Part shown: positions 13,701 to 22,717 of the stretch, in pieces
Numbering within the stretch: the stretch's first letter is position 1
Layout of the letters: each line of letters begins with the position of its first letter
From: Nemertoderma westbladi
Taxonomy: Eukaryota; Xenacoelomorpha; Nemertodermatida; Nemertodermatidae
Reading direction: 5' to 3'
Assembly: GCA_032718475.1 (NCBI GenBank)
Contig: JAUCBJ010008125.1
Location: forward strand, 60,207-124,206
Length of the DNA: 64,000 nucleotides
Made by a program: the position numbers and the translations under genes
The notes under the pieces: generated by a model
The model's input: only the letters and a program-made list of their open reading frames with translations
What the model was told of the DNA's origin: nothing
Database searches by the model: none

Positions 13701-16700
13701 CTGTCTTCATTATGATATTAATTGTGTGAATGTAAATTCTACAACCTAATATTATATAATGATGTTGATGAGAATAAAGGGGAGATGCTACTAATGTTCG
13801 TTGTTGGTGCATTATTGCAATTTTGTGTGAGAATTTCTAATATTTGTTGCATTACAGCATGTACATATTTTTGGTTACACTTGGTATACATACATATATT
13901 AAAAAGGCTTCCATTTCACTTAATAACATCATGGCACGACAGGAATACCCTTATTGGATTTGGAAAATGTTGAAGTTTTAGAATATATCACTTGAATTTA
14001 ACTGCATTCCATTCTTTGTGAATTTTTTTTCAGAAATTACAGCATGTTGTTGTACGCAAAACTGGGACAAGCTGTTAATCATTTCTAGATCTTTCCTACT
14101 TCAATGGAGACGATTTTAAGTTATTTATTTGAGTAGAGAACACCTATACCAACATGATATATGACCTGCCGGGATTTCTGTTTGGAAAGTTTCCCCCAAA
14201 CTCGATTGAAGTTCAGAAATATCGATGGAGACATACCAAAAATAGCGGTTTCCTAGTCTTTGAAGCACCATAGTTTTAACACTGTAACAAATTACTTTCA
14301 GGGGATGTTGAATAGATACAGAGGATAAAATTATCTACAAAATGGTATATAAGTTATACTGTGAATGTATTTCAAACCAAAGAAAATTGACAATATTTCT
14401 GTGAGACATAGCTTGGGTCACTTTTGAGTAGAATCAACCGTGTATAGAAATACTGCTGAAAACGAATCTCCATTTATCCAGCTTTCTAACGATATGTTGG
14501 TTTAATGGATATGACCTTGGGGTTGGAATTTTATAACAGTTTGTTCTACTAGCACTTTGGACCCCGGACATTTGAAAATGTCATTATTTGGCCATATTAT
14601 GTTCTGCTACGGGAAGACATGATGTCTGTTTGAGCTGAAATTAATTGTACAAAATCTACGCTGGCACACGGCCGCCGTTAACCTTTTCGAAATTGTTAAA
14701 TCTTCCACCTTTGAAACCCACATGTGCGGCACACTGCCGCCATTATCATTTGTAACATAATTATTGGCTATATTGAATTTAAATTTAATGTGATTTCATA
14801 AAATGGTGTTAATTTGGGTTTTAGATACCAGTCGGTCATACTGTAGTAGAAGGACCAAGTGGCAAGTGCGACTAATTAGTTCACTTCAATATTTTGATAT
14901 ATTATAGGTGCAGCAACCACCGTATGAAAAATTGACGTAGAAAACAAGCAATACAGCAGTATTTCATGGCCTACTTTTCACTTTCTCAATGCATTCACGC
15001 AATTTGGAAAATTATTTGGGATTCCTAAACAAAATTCAATTTCTCTAAATTTGTTCTAACTAACCGTTTAGAAACTTTTCACAGTGAACATTTTGAAAAA
15101 AAAACCTTGATACCGGTATCCATTTATCGAAAGAAGCAGGTTGCCGTGGCACGTTATTTAAACCAAAACAATAAACGAAACTCAATAGAATAGGATACAG
15201 TTTTATTTTTGGGAGTAATCAGCTGCTATTTTATTTTGTTTTATTTTCCCGGGAGAGTGATTATTTTTTAATAGTGTCGAAAGTTCTTTTTAGCCTGATG
15301 ACGACTAATTAATAGGTTTAAACGTACCCAATTCTATGCATCGTTGCAACGTGCCGGAACCAGAACCCATTCCCGCGAAGGAGTGGATAGTCACCCCACC
15401 GATGTGGCAGGCGGCGATCCCCGTAGTCGCTGTGGCGAACGTTGAATCGGGTGGCAATGCGTTGAGAATGTGGCGAATGAGAAATGTTTTACCTAGAAAA
15501 CAAAATGGCGCACTAAATCAATTAATTCATGTTGTCGAATTTCAACAAAACACTCCTAATCGGCCACACGAATAATGAGAAATGGTCAGATGGACACAAA
15601 ATTCCCCCAGCCCACCTGGATTTACCTATTCAACTACAATCTGCAGATATGGACGGCAATACCATTTCCGATGGGGAATCATTTCAATAAATTCAAACTA
15701 ATTTAATTTCAGAAATTAAGATAAACACGAAACAAAAGAAATTTATTGGCAGAAATCATCTTAATTACAAAAACGGGCCTCAAAGCAATTAAACACTCAG
15801 GCAAAACTATATAGGCCTATTATTATTAACTCTGGTCATATAGTATGTATATTTATGACAAGTGATTTTCTATCATCACCCGCGGCATATCGCGTAGGTA
15901 CCGAATAAAGGCTGGATTGATAAATCTGCCATAGGTTCGCTATTATCCGGTTGAAGTTCAGTCCACAAGTAGATCAATTAAGGAACAACAACTCCATTGG
16001 ATGGTGCATACCACATATGCGCAATGGCCTATGTTTATTGCTGGAAACTGTATAATAATTCCCGTATTACTTCCATTCCATGTATTATATAATGTATATT
16101 ATTAGGCTAGAATTTTGCACACGGTATATACTGGTTAGTTAGTTAGGTTAGTATATATTGATTGCAGATTAATGTAATCTGTTGGGTTGGGACAGAAGTT
16201 AGAATGTTATTTATTACGTATTGATTATTATCTACCGTATCTAATCAAGTAAGAGCCTGGGGGTTTAGAGTTTAAGTATATAACTTCTAATTTGGTGGCA
16301 TTTATTCAATTTGGAAAAGAGGCGTATGAATGGCATACATTTCTAAATTTGGTTTAAAAACCCCGCTACATTTAAAACAGGTTCAACAACAACTATTTCC
16401 AACATATCCTAAAGGAAAGGGCGAGCGCGGAAGTTAATCAATTTGTGAATAATGGGGTGAAAATAATAACAGAGTAGTAATGTGTTTAACAGGTAGTCGT
16501 ATTGTGTGTTTAACAGGTAGTAGTACTGTGTTTAACAGGTAGTAGTAGTGTGTTTAACAGGTAGTTGTATTGTGTGATTAACAGGTAGTCGTATTGTGTG
16601 TTTAACAGGTAGTAGTAGTGTGTTTAACAGGTAGTAGTAGTGTGTTTAACAGGTAGTAGTAGTGTGTTTAACATGTAGTAGTAGTGTGTTTATGTTTAAC

Positions 16701-19514
16701 AGGTAGTAGTAGTGTGTTTAACAGGTAGTAGTAGTAGTGTGTTTAACAGGTAGTAGTAATGTGTTTAACAGGTAGTAGTTCTATTGTGCAATTGATTCAT
16801 ATATTAATTACCACAATAAATTCAATACTCCCGTTAAAAAAAAAAAAAAAAAAGTTTAACAGGTAGTAGTAGTGTGTTTAACAGGTAGTCGTATTGTGTG
16901 TTTAACAGGTAGTAGTAGTGTGTTTAACAGGTAGTAGTAGTGTGTTTAACAGGTAGTAGTAGTGTGTTTAACAGGTAGTAGTAGTGTGTTTAACAGGTAG
17001 TAGTAGTGTGTTTAACAGGTAGTAGTAGTGTGTTTAACCAGGTAGTAGTAGTAGTGTGTTTAACCAGGTAGTAGTAGTAGTGTGTTTAACAGGTATAGTA
17101 GTAGTGTATTTATGTTTAACAGGTAGTAGTAGTGTGTTTAACAGGTAGTAGTAGTGTGTTTAACAGGTAGTAGTAGTGTGTGTAACAGGTAGTAGTAGTG
17201 TGTTTAACAGATACTAATGTGTTTAACAGGTAGTAGTAGTAGTGTGTTTAACAGGTAGCAGTTAGGGTGTTTAACAGGTACGTAGTAGTGTGTTTAACAG
17301 GTAGTCATGTGTTTAACAGGTAGTAGTAGTGTGTTTAACAGGTAGTAATGTGTTTAACAGGTAGTAGTAGTGTGTTTAACAGGTAGTAGTAGGGTGTTTA
17401 ACAGGTAGTAGTAGTGTGTTTAACAAGTAGAATGTGTTTAACAGGTAGTAATGTGTTTAACAGGTAGTAGTAGTGTGTTTAACAGGTAGTAGTAGGGAGT
17501 TTAACAAGTAGTAATGTGTTTAACAGGTAGTTGCAATGTGTTTAACAGGTAGTAGTAGTGTGTTTAACAGGTAGTAGTAGGGTGTTTAACAGGTAGTAGT
17601 AGTGTGTTTAACAGGTAGTCATGTGTTTAACAGGTAGTAGTAGTGTGTTTAACAGGTAGTAATGTGTTTAACAGGTAGTAGTAGTGTGTTTAACAGGTAG
17701 TAGTAGGGTGTTTAACAGGTAGTAGTAGTGTGTTTAACAAGTAGAATGTGTTTAACAGGTAGTAATGTGTTTAACAGGTAGTAGTAGGGTGTTTAACATG
17801 TAGTAGTAGGGTGTTTAACAGGTAGTAATGTGTTTAACAGGTAGTAGTAGTGTGTTTAACAGGTAGTAGTAGGGTGTTTAACAGGTAGTAGTAGTGTGTT
17901 TAACAAGTAGAATGTGTTTAACAGGTAGTAATGTGTTTAACAGGTAGTAGTAGTGTGTTTAACAGGTAGTAGTAGGGAGTTTAACAGGTAGTAATGTGTT
18001 TAACAGGTAGTAATGTGTTTAACAGGTAGTAGTAATGTGTTTAACAGGTAGTAGTAGGGTGTTTAACAGGTAGTAGTAGTGTGTTTAACAGGTAGTAATG
18101 TGTTTAACAGGTAGTAATGTGTTTAACAGGTAGTAGTAGGGTGTTTAACAGGTAGTAGTAGTGTGTTTAACAGGTAGTAATAGTGTGTTTGAAAATAAAA
18201 GTTATTGCTACTGCCTCTTGGATTGAATTCAGAGGCAGAACTGATCGATCAGCTTAGTGTATGAAACGGTTATGCGATAATGTAACGGTTAATAAAATAA
18301 TGGTACCAGTATGCTAAGAATGGTGAAGAGGCCTGCCCGTGCAGCATGTATGTCAGTATGTAGAGAGGCCTGCCCCTACATACAGCAGGTTAGTGCGAAT
18401 TCCATTTCAATTTGATTTCCCTGTAATTTTAAGAAATCAGATGTTATTTGCGTCCATATTTCCTGAAGAGGGATGAATTTTGATTGCATGCACAGCACTC
18501 ACTGCCATTACCTCATCTCGGTACGATACCGAGAGCGAGAGGTAACTACCATCCCGGACAGAGTGCCTCATTATTTCTTTATAGGTATATATATAGGGAA
18601 GAATTAAAATAATTTTAACAATTGTATTAGGGGCCTACACTTACACTACTTTAGGCCTATATTATTATTAACATACCTGTCCCAGCACTGCCTGTAAAGA
18701 AAACGTTCTGCCCTGACAGAACACACTGTAGCACCGCCCTTTGATAAGCTGTTAGGCTATCTGAAGGTGTTGAGAACAACTTCAATTTCTTCTCGCGCTG
18801 CCTGGGACTTCTACGTACATTCGCCATCTCAGCCTCGAACTTTCTCTTCGATCCGGCCTTGGGTGTTGTCATTCCAGGCGATTTAGCCCCCCTACCTCGC
18901 ACCTTGAGAGCTGCATCGACATTAGCTTCAGTTAATGGGCTAATATCCTCGAAAGTAGATAACCTCGAACTCATTAGTTTATCTCGACTTGACATGATTT
19001 TCGATGGAGTCTTTAACATGCTGCAGGTTTTTTTAATACAGATTAGTTTCAGGAGTTCAATTAGATTTGTTGGTGGACAGTTTGATAACAAAAATTGAAT
19101 GTTGTCGTTCTTAAAATGAAGAGTTGCCTTTCCCGATTTCGCAAACTTCTTATGTACAGAAACAGCAGTCACTGTTTGAGTTTTTATCATTTTTCCGCTC
19201 TCGATCTTCAATACCATGTCCTGGAATTCATTTCTGCCCAGATGTAGAAGGGCCTTGCGATGCTGGGTTCTTTTGACAATTACACCTGATCCATTCAAGT
19301 ATTCAATAATGACAGAACACTCCACTTGTCCGATTCGCGACTCACATTCCCCGTCCATTATCTTATTAATAAAATATGGGGCTGTGGTGTGTAATTGAAA
19401 TAATTTAATTAAAGGGGAAAGACGAGACAATTGAACGCTAAGAAATCGGTTAATCCTGCAATAATTGATTAATAAATAACCAAACTTGGTAGGCCTACAC
19501 AACACATGTAGCAT
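1023..19514 (-). CDS. PIF1: PIF1 DNA helicase gene, whole span (four coding exons)
   Basis: PIF1 is a superfamily 1B helicase that moves 5' to 3' on DNA, unwinds G-quadruplexes and acts in telomere, replication-fork and mitochondrial DNA maintenance. Coding exons are 19514-18677, 15492-15328, 6911-6685 and 1781-1023. Each junction has GT/AG ends, and they join in frame to 662 codons, near the size I recall for the animal protein (about 640). Motifs in order: Q-motif-like [10 protein letters not shown], Walker A GSAGTGKT (275-282), TATTGIAA, Walker B IIDEVSM (about 351-357), [10 protein letters not shown] (388-397), VNGSRG (540-545), [10 protein letters not shown] (598-607) and AYVALSRA (622-629). 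The animal N-terminal domain ([13 protein letters not shown]) is present, so this is the host orthologue and not a Helitron helicase. Introns are 3.2, 8.4 and 4.9 kb and packed with repeats. Introns were placed by eye; expression was not tested. Confidence 0.93.
1782..2489. other. PIF1 intron 3, proximal part
   Basis: This is non-coding intron sequence. A stretch of raised GC at about 2085-2240 could be decayed mobile-element DNA, but I recognise no domain in it. Confidence 0.4.
2490..2590 (+). mobile_element. Short degenerate fragment of the RTE-type element (3' coding end)
   Basis: Around 2508-2575 the sequence (CTTCTTGAGAC, then CTGGCCTTGAAGATATGCGG) matches the 3' coding region of the RTE-like copies at 49.8 kb and 57.9 kb with small gaps. 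It lies in PIF1 intron 3 on the opposite strand to the gene. The edges are uncertain. Confidence 0.6.
2950..4953 (+). CDS. Non-LTR retrotransposon ORF: reverse transcriptase plus restriction-like endonuclease
   Basis: A long open frame of 655 codons (2986-4953), open a little further upstream (RPIFFGANL), encodes a reverse transcriptase. It includes [14 protein letters not shown], the motif A aspartate in [18 protein letters not shown], and the catalytic pair in WFLDDG. The C-terminal third has a zinc-binding [18 protein letters not shown] knuckle (CX2CX9HX3C) and a KRVDG..LTWDATV stretch like the PD-(D/E)XK endonuclease of RLE-class elements. There is no ATG at the upstream edge and the N-terminal part of the family protein is missing, so this is a 5'-truncated insertion. 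The remaining frame has no stops, suggesting youth. It sits in PIF1 intron 3, antisense to the gene. The clade within RLE elements was not resolved. Confidence 0.8.
   Translation, partial: TTAIRPIFFGANLFAFKKSGPGIRPIAVGVTLRRLCGKFSGTLAAEKRTESYGSVQLGIGCKLGAEGAAHAVRALVNGENPAGFVLLKIDFSNAFNSIRRDSMLETVHAAHPAIYNYTLAAYGEATFLLNGDQVLLSDEGVQQGDTDGPQLFGDTENPTIQALESAFNVWFLDDGNLADDHRVVLRDLSRLIDDGRKLGLMINPTKSELFFLGPETEESRAQIQMEFDAICGGILCPPLDQLTILGAPIGESAIASCLTTKVGDLTTLVSRHPLLDAHHGFFLLRNSFAIPRLMYFLRAAPCFRFPTLLRDYDRVLRGALQVVANTEIGDPAWAQACLPARVGGLGLGSAVQLAPSAFLASAVACSTLSNRLYPSAGMPSPARELAMTIRNASLPLTQHVLTQWVWMAPIHQESLTTIRLVASTLDLARLNSLDHPTAGCWLDALPSAALGLKLSDAQLRIAIAIRLGEKVVEPHICDRCGNPVASNGLHGLSCRRSAGRFPRHTMVNDIVRRALVSCGVPSILEPSGLCRNDGKRVDGVTLVPWSQGRMLTWDATVVDPLSPSHRQQTLIAGGRAAEGAEQGKNLTYAEVMERGHIFHPVAFETLGRPGPETSSFLQEIGSRLHTMTHEPRSHRFLLQRIVMAILVGNAASVLATAGPSPGGLFGD
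4954..5942. other. PIF1 intron 3, 3' flank of the RLE element
   Basis: This is AT-rich sequence without genes. It contains a short CTTACTTACTTT microsatellite at about 5360-5400. The 3' end of the retrotransposon lies somewhere in the first part and could not be fixed. Confidence 0.4.
5943..6045. repeat. Hairpin with perfect 24-bp arms
   Basis: Bases 5943-5966 and 6022-6045 are perfect reverse complements around TTCAGCGCAGAAATTGT, separated by a 55-nt AT-rich loop. A (TTTG)n stretch follows at 6058-6105. It may be a small inverted-repeat element or a hairpin RNA; nothing shows transcription except its place in PIF1 intron 3. Confidence 0.7.
6685..6911 (-). CDS. PIF1: PIF1 coding exon 3 (Walker B and motif III)
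   Basis: This 227-bp exon runs from acceptor CTACAG to donor GTGTGT and encodes residues 335-410. It carries the Walker B box LIIDEVSML, the PIF1 signature stretch [20 protein letters not shown], and motif [13 protein letters not shown]. The junction to exon 2 restores the expected residue before SRPAMRRQW, and the 3' edge is in phase 0. Confidence 0.92.
7391..8371 (-). pseudogene. RTE-type retrotransposon copy, 5'-truncated and internally deleted
   Basis: On the minus strand the frame begins at [19 protein letters not shown] and carries the RT palm motif A region ([14 protein letters not shown]), then [12 protein letters not shown]. The sequence then jumps from NPAKYL directly to [16 protein letters not shown]. 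Compared with the copy at 48-50 kb the whole FADD catalytic stretch and about 120 residues are missing, while the frame stays open (308 codons). The 3' end carries a short (TAG)n tail at 7391-7405. It lies in PIF1 intron 2, in the same orientation as the gene, and cannot encode an active polymerase. Confidence 0.85.
8372..10426. other. PIF1 intron 2, no gene recognised
   Basis: This is AT-rich intron. A minus-strand frame at 8771-9145 has no recognisable domain. A GAATCG-rich patch lies at 9324-9390 and repeated TTCTAGAAC words at 9640-9850. Confidence 0.4.
11171..13420 (-). pseudogene. Transposase-like protein of unassigned family, one frameshift, truncated 5' end
   Basis: Two frames read as one protein joined by a one-base shift near 11815. 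The N-terminal part starts without ATG and is a basic, helical [19 protein letters not shown] region. A tandem decapeptide block ([10 protein letters not shown]) follows, then a cysteine-rich knuckle ([13 protein letters not shown] and CFCVHCSNP). Next comes a likely RNase H-type core with [11 protein letters not shown], then [13 protein letters not shown], then [18 protein letters not shown]. These Asp and Glu positions resemble a DDE layout, which is inference. The C-terminus is acidic. I have seen the HGKG..DG.GG motif in uncharacterised repetitive proteins of invertebrates but cannot name the family. Confidence 0.6.
12685..12850 (-). repeat. 30-bp tandem repeat inside the transposase-like frame
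   Basis: About six 30-bp units encode VESGQDG followed by AVV, EDI or related residues. The unit length keeps the frame. Adjacent units are nearly identical, so expansion is recent compared with the frameshift-bearing element. Confidence 0.85.
13404..13841. repeat. Perfect long inverted repeat (two 167-bp arms, about 104-bp spacer)
   Basis: Bases 13404-13570 and 13675-13841 read as reverse complements without a mismatch that I could find. The left arm abuts the point where the transposase-like frame loses its start. The spacer is rich in CTGTAATG/CATTACAG words. This looks like an inverted duplication of the element's own 5' part, or an assembly fold-back. Confidence 0.85.
15115..15265. mobile_element. 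Copy of a poly-G/C-tipped MITE-like family (partial)
   Basis: AAGCAGGTTGCCGTGGCACG, AACCAAAACAATAAACGAAA and GGGAGTAATCAGCTG match the inverted-repeat element at 25.8-26.15 kb. Here only about one arm and part of the centre remain, in PIF1 intron 2 just downstream of exon 2. Confidence 0.6.
15328..15492 (-). CDS. PIF1: PIF1 coding exon 2 (end of Walker A, motif Ia)
   Basis: This 165-bp exon is too short to stand out as an open frame. On the minus strand an acceptor CTAG precedes a frame that begins by completing Gly-Lys-Thr of Walker A and reads [20 protein letters not shown], then [20 protein letters not shown]. It ends at a donor GTACGT. Both edges are split-codon (phase 1) and fit exons 1 and 3 exactly. 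The region matches the animal PIF1 core between motifs I and II. Confidence 0.9.
16472..18192. repeat. Minisatellite, unit about 20 bp (GTGTTTAACAGGTAGTAGTA)
   Basis: More than 80 imperfect units fill 1.7 kb of PIF1 intron 1. Unit lengths vary through gain or loss of GTA triplets, and higher-order blocks recur (for example the GTAGAATGTGTTTAACAGG variant near 17430, 17750 and 17910). On the minus strand, the transcribed sense of PIF1, the unit reads TACTACTACCTGTTAAACAC. Confidence 0.95.
16781..16853 (+). mobile_element. Short poly(A)-tailed retroposed fragment inside the minisatellite
   Basis: A 73-bp non-repeat insert interrupts the array and ends in 18 A residues (16836-16853). AATAAA lies at 16815-16820, about 15 bp before the tail. 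This is the structure of a retrocopied mRNA 3' end. The flanking copies of GTTTAACAGGTAGTAGT could be the target duplication but cannot be told apart from the array. Confidence 0.6.
18193..18676. other. PIF1 intron 1, 5' part
   Basis: This stretch is non-coding. A fragment near 18448-18480 (TTGCGTCCATATTTCCTGAA, then GAGGGATGAATTTT) resembles the centre of the MITE-like family at 25.8 kb. Confidence 0.45.
18677..19514 (-). CDS. PIF1: PIF1 coding exon 1 (N-terminal domain, start of Walker A; two candidate starts)
   Basis: This exon encodes residues 1-279 and ends with a consensus donor (CAG then GTATGT) inside the Walker A glycine codon. The first ATG (19514) has a weak context (T at -3, C at +4). 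It adds 52 residues with several Arg/Lys and no Asp or Glu, which looks like a mitochondrial presequence. The second in-frame ATG (19358) has A at -3 and G at +4, and starts [10 protein letters not shown], like the acidic start of nuclear animal PIF1. Residues after that carry the PIF1 N-terminal domain, then a basic linker ([16 protein letters not shown]) before the helicase core. An AG at about 19384 could instead be an acceptor for an upstream 5' exon, which would remove the first start. Confidence 0.9.
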
Positions 19515-22500
19515 GTAGGCCTGCGTACCTGGCTGCCTGGTGCTGGTACCATTGTACGTTTTATTTTAGTTTCTTAGTCAGATAGTTCTTTTATCAGTTT
19601 ATATTTCTATACTGATTCTGCAGTAACCGGTAGGCCTATAAATTTTATTTGCGCAGTATAGATGACAGCTAAATCCAAATCGGGAAGGCCCATTACATTA
19701 GTCGCCATATGAGTAGAACAGTACTGCCAGACTGCAGTACCAGAGTATGATTGATTATATTTGTTGTTTGAGTGGATTAAAGATTTATATTTTATCCTAC
19801 CAGCCTACTGTCTGACTGTGATTGTGATTTAATGTTTTTAAAAAAAAAAACGTAGGCTAGGCCTACATCAGCATCAGTAGGCCTACTGCCTGGGTATAGC
19901 CTTGCACCTTGCCTACATACTGACATAGCAGCATAGGTTTGCTTTAATCTGTTAATGATTTTAAAGTTTGTGCCTTGCGTACAGCAGTACAGACAGACTA
20001 CAGGGCAGGACTGTCAGACTGTCTGACTGTGGACTGACTGACTGACAGATGTGGGGAGTGAGTTCCACACTTCCGGGGCTCTGATCCAGATTGATTGTCT
20101 AGCTATCCGTAGTCGTGGCTGTAGACGTAGGCCTACCACCTACCAGAACCAGCCTACTGTCTGACTGTTGCTGTAGGCCTACTCCTGTACTCAGTCAGTC
20201 TGCAGTCAGTTACCAGGCACCAGGACAGGTCACTGTCACTTGACTTGTTTGTTGTCCTCTGCCGTCTGTCTCTGACAACTAACCATTTCCAATTTCAGCA
20301 TTTCTCCATAATTTAAAATTTTATTACCGGTACTGTATTACTGCATTACTGTCTGACTGTATTATCTGATTATACTGTTGTTAGGCCTATACTCAGATAC
20401 TGCACTGCAGTACTGTTACATACAAACACAACTCGTTTGGCTGTGTGGGAAAATTGAAACTATTTAGGCCTACAGTCCAGTCAGCCAGTAGTTGGCAGCT
20501 ACTGCTACAGTGCTACACGATGGCAACTTCTGTGAGTCGTTAAACACTAAACACAGAAACAGTTAAAATGTAAAAACAGGTGTGCTCTCTTTGGCCAGTC
20601 TGCCAGTTGGCTATTTGGTGAATTCAAATTTCCCGCTTTAATATATGAGTGTGAATGGCATCATGAAGAGCACGGGTGTATGAACTTGATACACCCGGAC
20701 CCGGTATTGAGATTAATTTATAAACTTATATACATGCCGATGGACTATCCTGACCGGGAATTTTAATACTAATTTGAACTAACGCTTTTTTTTCCCAGCC
20801 TATTATTATACTACTTTGTGCGGTCCCGATTACGTTCAGTTTTACCTAAAACAAGACGTGTTTTAACCCAGTCAATATTTTATTTATGTGTACAGTTCAA
20901 TTTCATATATATATTTTACATATGTATCTGTTAATTTTATTTATTGTGTGTACGGGCTTTAAAAGCATTTGCTTCCTCACGCCCTGTTTACATTAAACAA
21001 ACATAAACATTAGGACCTTAGGAGGCGTTAAACTTAAAACATCCTAATTTCAAGCAGTCACTGATCAGCTGATTGGTCAGCCAAATGGCTACCAATCATA
21101 TAGCGCGCTTTTAATGACTATAATTATGCCATTAGAGACTGCTAATTTCAAGTTTAGTAGTTGTTGTTGGATGTTAGCAGGAGGTTTAAAAATAATTGAC
21201 AGACATAAAACCTGCAAGTAATTTGGTTGTGGGTTTTAATAACTACATCACTTAAGAATTAATACAACAAAACTGGTTCAAGGTCTAAATAAGAATTAGA
21301 AACAAAATACAGTAAACATGCAATTACAGTATAATACAGGCAAAGATAAGATGATTTCAATAATAAACTTAAAAGTAAAATTAAATATAATATACTGTAA
21401 CTGCAGTACGGTAGGCCTATATCAAGAGCCTATATCCTACTGTACTGTATATATTAAAATTTAAAATCTATTATGTCAAGCATGCAGCATTGTCAGCTTG
21501 TTAGGACTAAAGTAGTAAAAGGTGGCCATCTCGCTCGGAATGATAAATTCACATTATGATACAGTAGGAGTAGCAACCCAGTTATAATCCCAAATAATAC
21601 CTAGGGATTTACCAGAGTCATGTTAACACCAAATCTTTGGTAAAGCCAACACTTCCGGGAGGCACCCCCCCCCCCCTCCACCCAAACTGCTAGTTAAAAA
21701 TATAAGTGTTCGATAGAATTTGAGTTAATGTTTTAAAATGAAGCAATTCAAATTTCTGATTTGGATTAAATAATCACGAAAATTATTAACGATACGTAAT
21801 GTAATAAAGAACGTTAGCATTTAATACCAGTAGCACTGTATAAGTGTATAACCATAATTGGGTGGGCCCCAAGCAGCCAAGCATAGGTTGGCCCTAGGCG
21901 AAAGTGTAATAAGCTTCCTTGTTAGGATTACCCTACCCATTACCCTACAGCCATCATCCCATCCCTTAGCTTTTTTCATCATAACAATAATCAACAAAAA
22001 CTCAATTCGCACAACGTTTTATCGGATCTCTACACCATCTCCTGTTTCTCTCATTTTATCGAAACCGGAATGCTAATATTCAATATGAAAGTCGCAGCAA
22101 TCGCTAGAGGTGACGCGAGACGCCATTCTACAGATCTGTCCATTTAACAAACTAAAACACCATTAATAAAATAAAGAACGCACATTAAACCCTATGTCAA
22201 GTATACTTTACATACACTGTACCGCACATCAGCTTATACATCTAATCGATACTACAGTACTATATCGATAAACGGATTCTCACTTGACCCGCGTACCAAC
22301 CGCACCTTGAGACGCCCAGGGCATCGAAATTTATTAAAATATTAGCAGATATTAACACGGTGCACCACAAACTCTGCCGGAACACTCAACCATTCCACGA
22401 ACTTGTGGAAGTTCTGAGAGAAGCTCTAATAACGCCCCACCCCCAACATATTGAGTAATAACTGTAGGCTTACTACTGTATTAATAGAGTACGTACGCTA

Positions 22501-22702
22501 TGTTGACAACCCACATGATATTGTAGCGGGAAATTTAAAATATTCAAAGAGCCAACCTGTTTTTATTAACGACTAGTTTTTACAGTACCGGTACAGCAGT
22601 TAGCTGATATATTTGAACACTACAGCACTATCTGACCTTTCGGCCTACTATATTAGAACAGTTATTCTTTGTTGACAACATTTGAACAGAACCGAAAACT
22701 CC
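19515..22702. other. Intergenic region between PIF1 and SOD (divergent promoters expected)
   Basis: PIF1 (minus) and SOD (plus) diverge from this 3.2-kb stretch, so it should hold both promoters. I see no clear TATA box or gene. The words TAGGCCTA and TCTGACTG are frequent (for example 19852-20250). A poly-C run lies at 21666-21678. Confidence 0.45.
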
Positions 22703-22717
22703 ATGAATTATAACACA

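Larger units (their letters stand above)
10427..14600 (-). mobile_element. Unassigned DNA-transposon-like element inside PIF1 intron 2
   Basis: A minus-strand transposase-like frame (11171-13420) is flanked by related inverted sequence. ATTCTACTCAAAAGTGACCC at 10716-10735 recurs reverse-complemented near 14416-14437. The word ATGCTGTAATG, or its complement, recurs at about 10890-10945, 13550, 13670-13700, 13852 and 14040, like subterminal repeats. The left edge has a hairpin built from TTTGTCCGGCC and GGCCGGACAAA (10429-10474). The right edge near 14560-14580 contains ACCCCGGACATTT. Exact ends and target duplication were not found, so the limits are approximate. Confidence 0.55.

Noticed and set aside
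16472-18192. CRISPR-like array
   Set aside because: Repeats are directly adjacent with variable units and no unique spacers; the genome is eukaryotic. It is a minisatellite.
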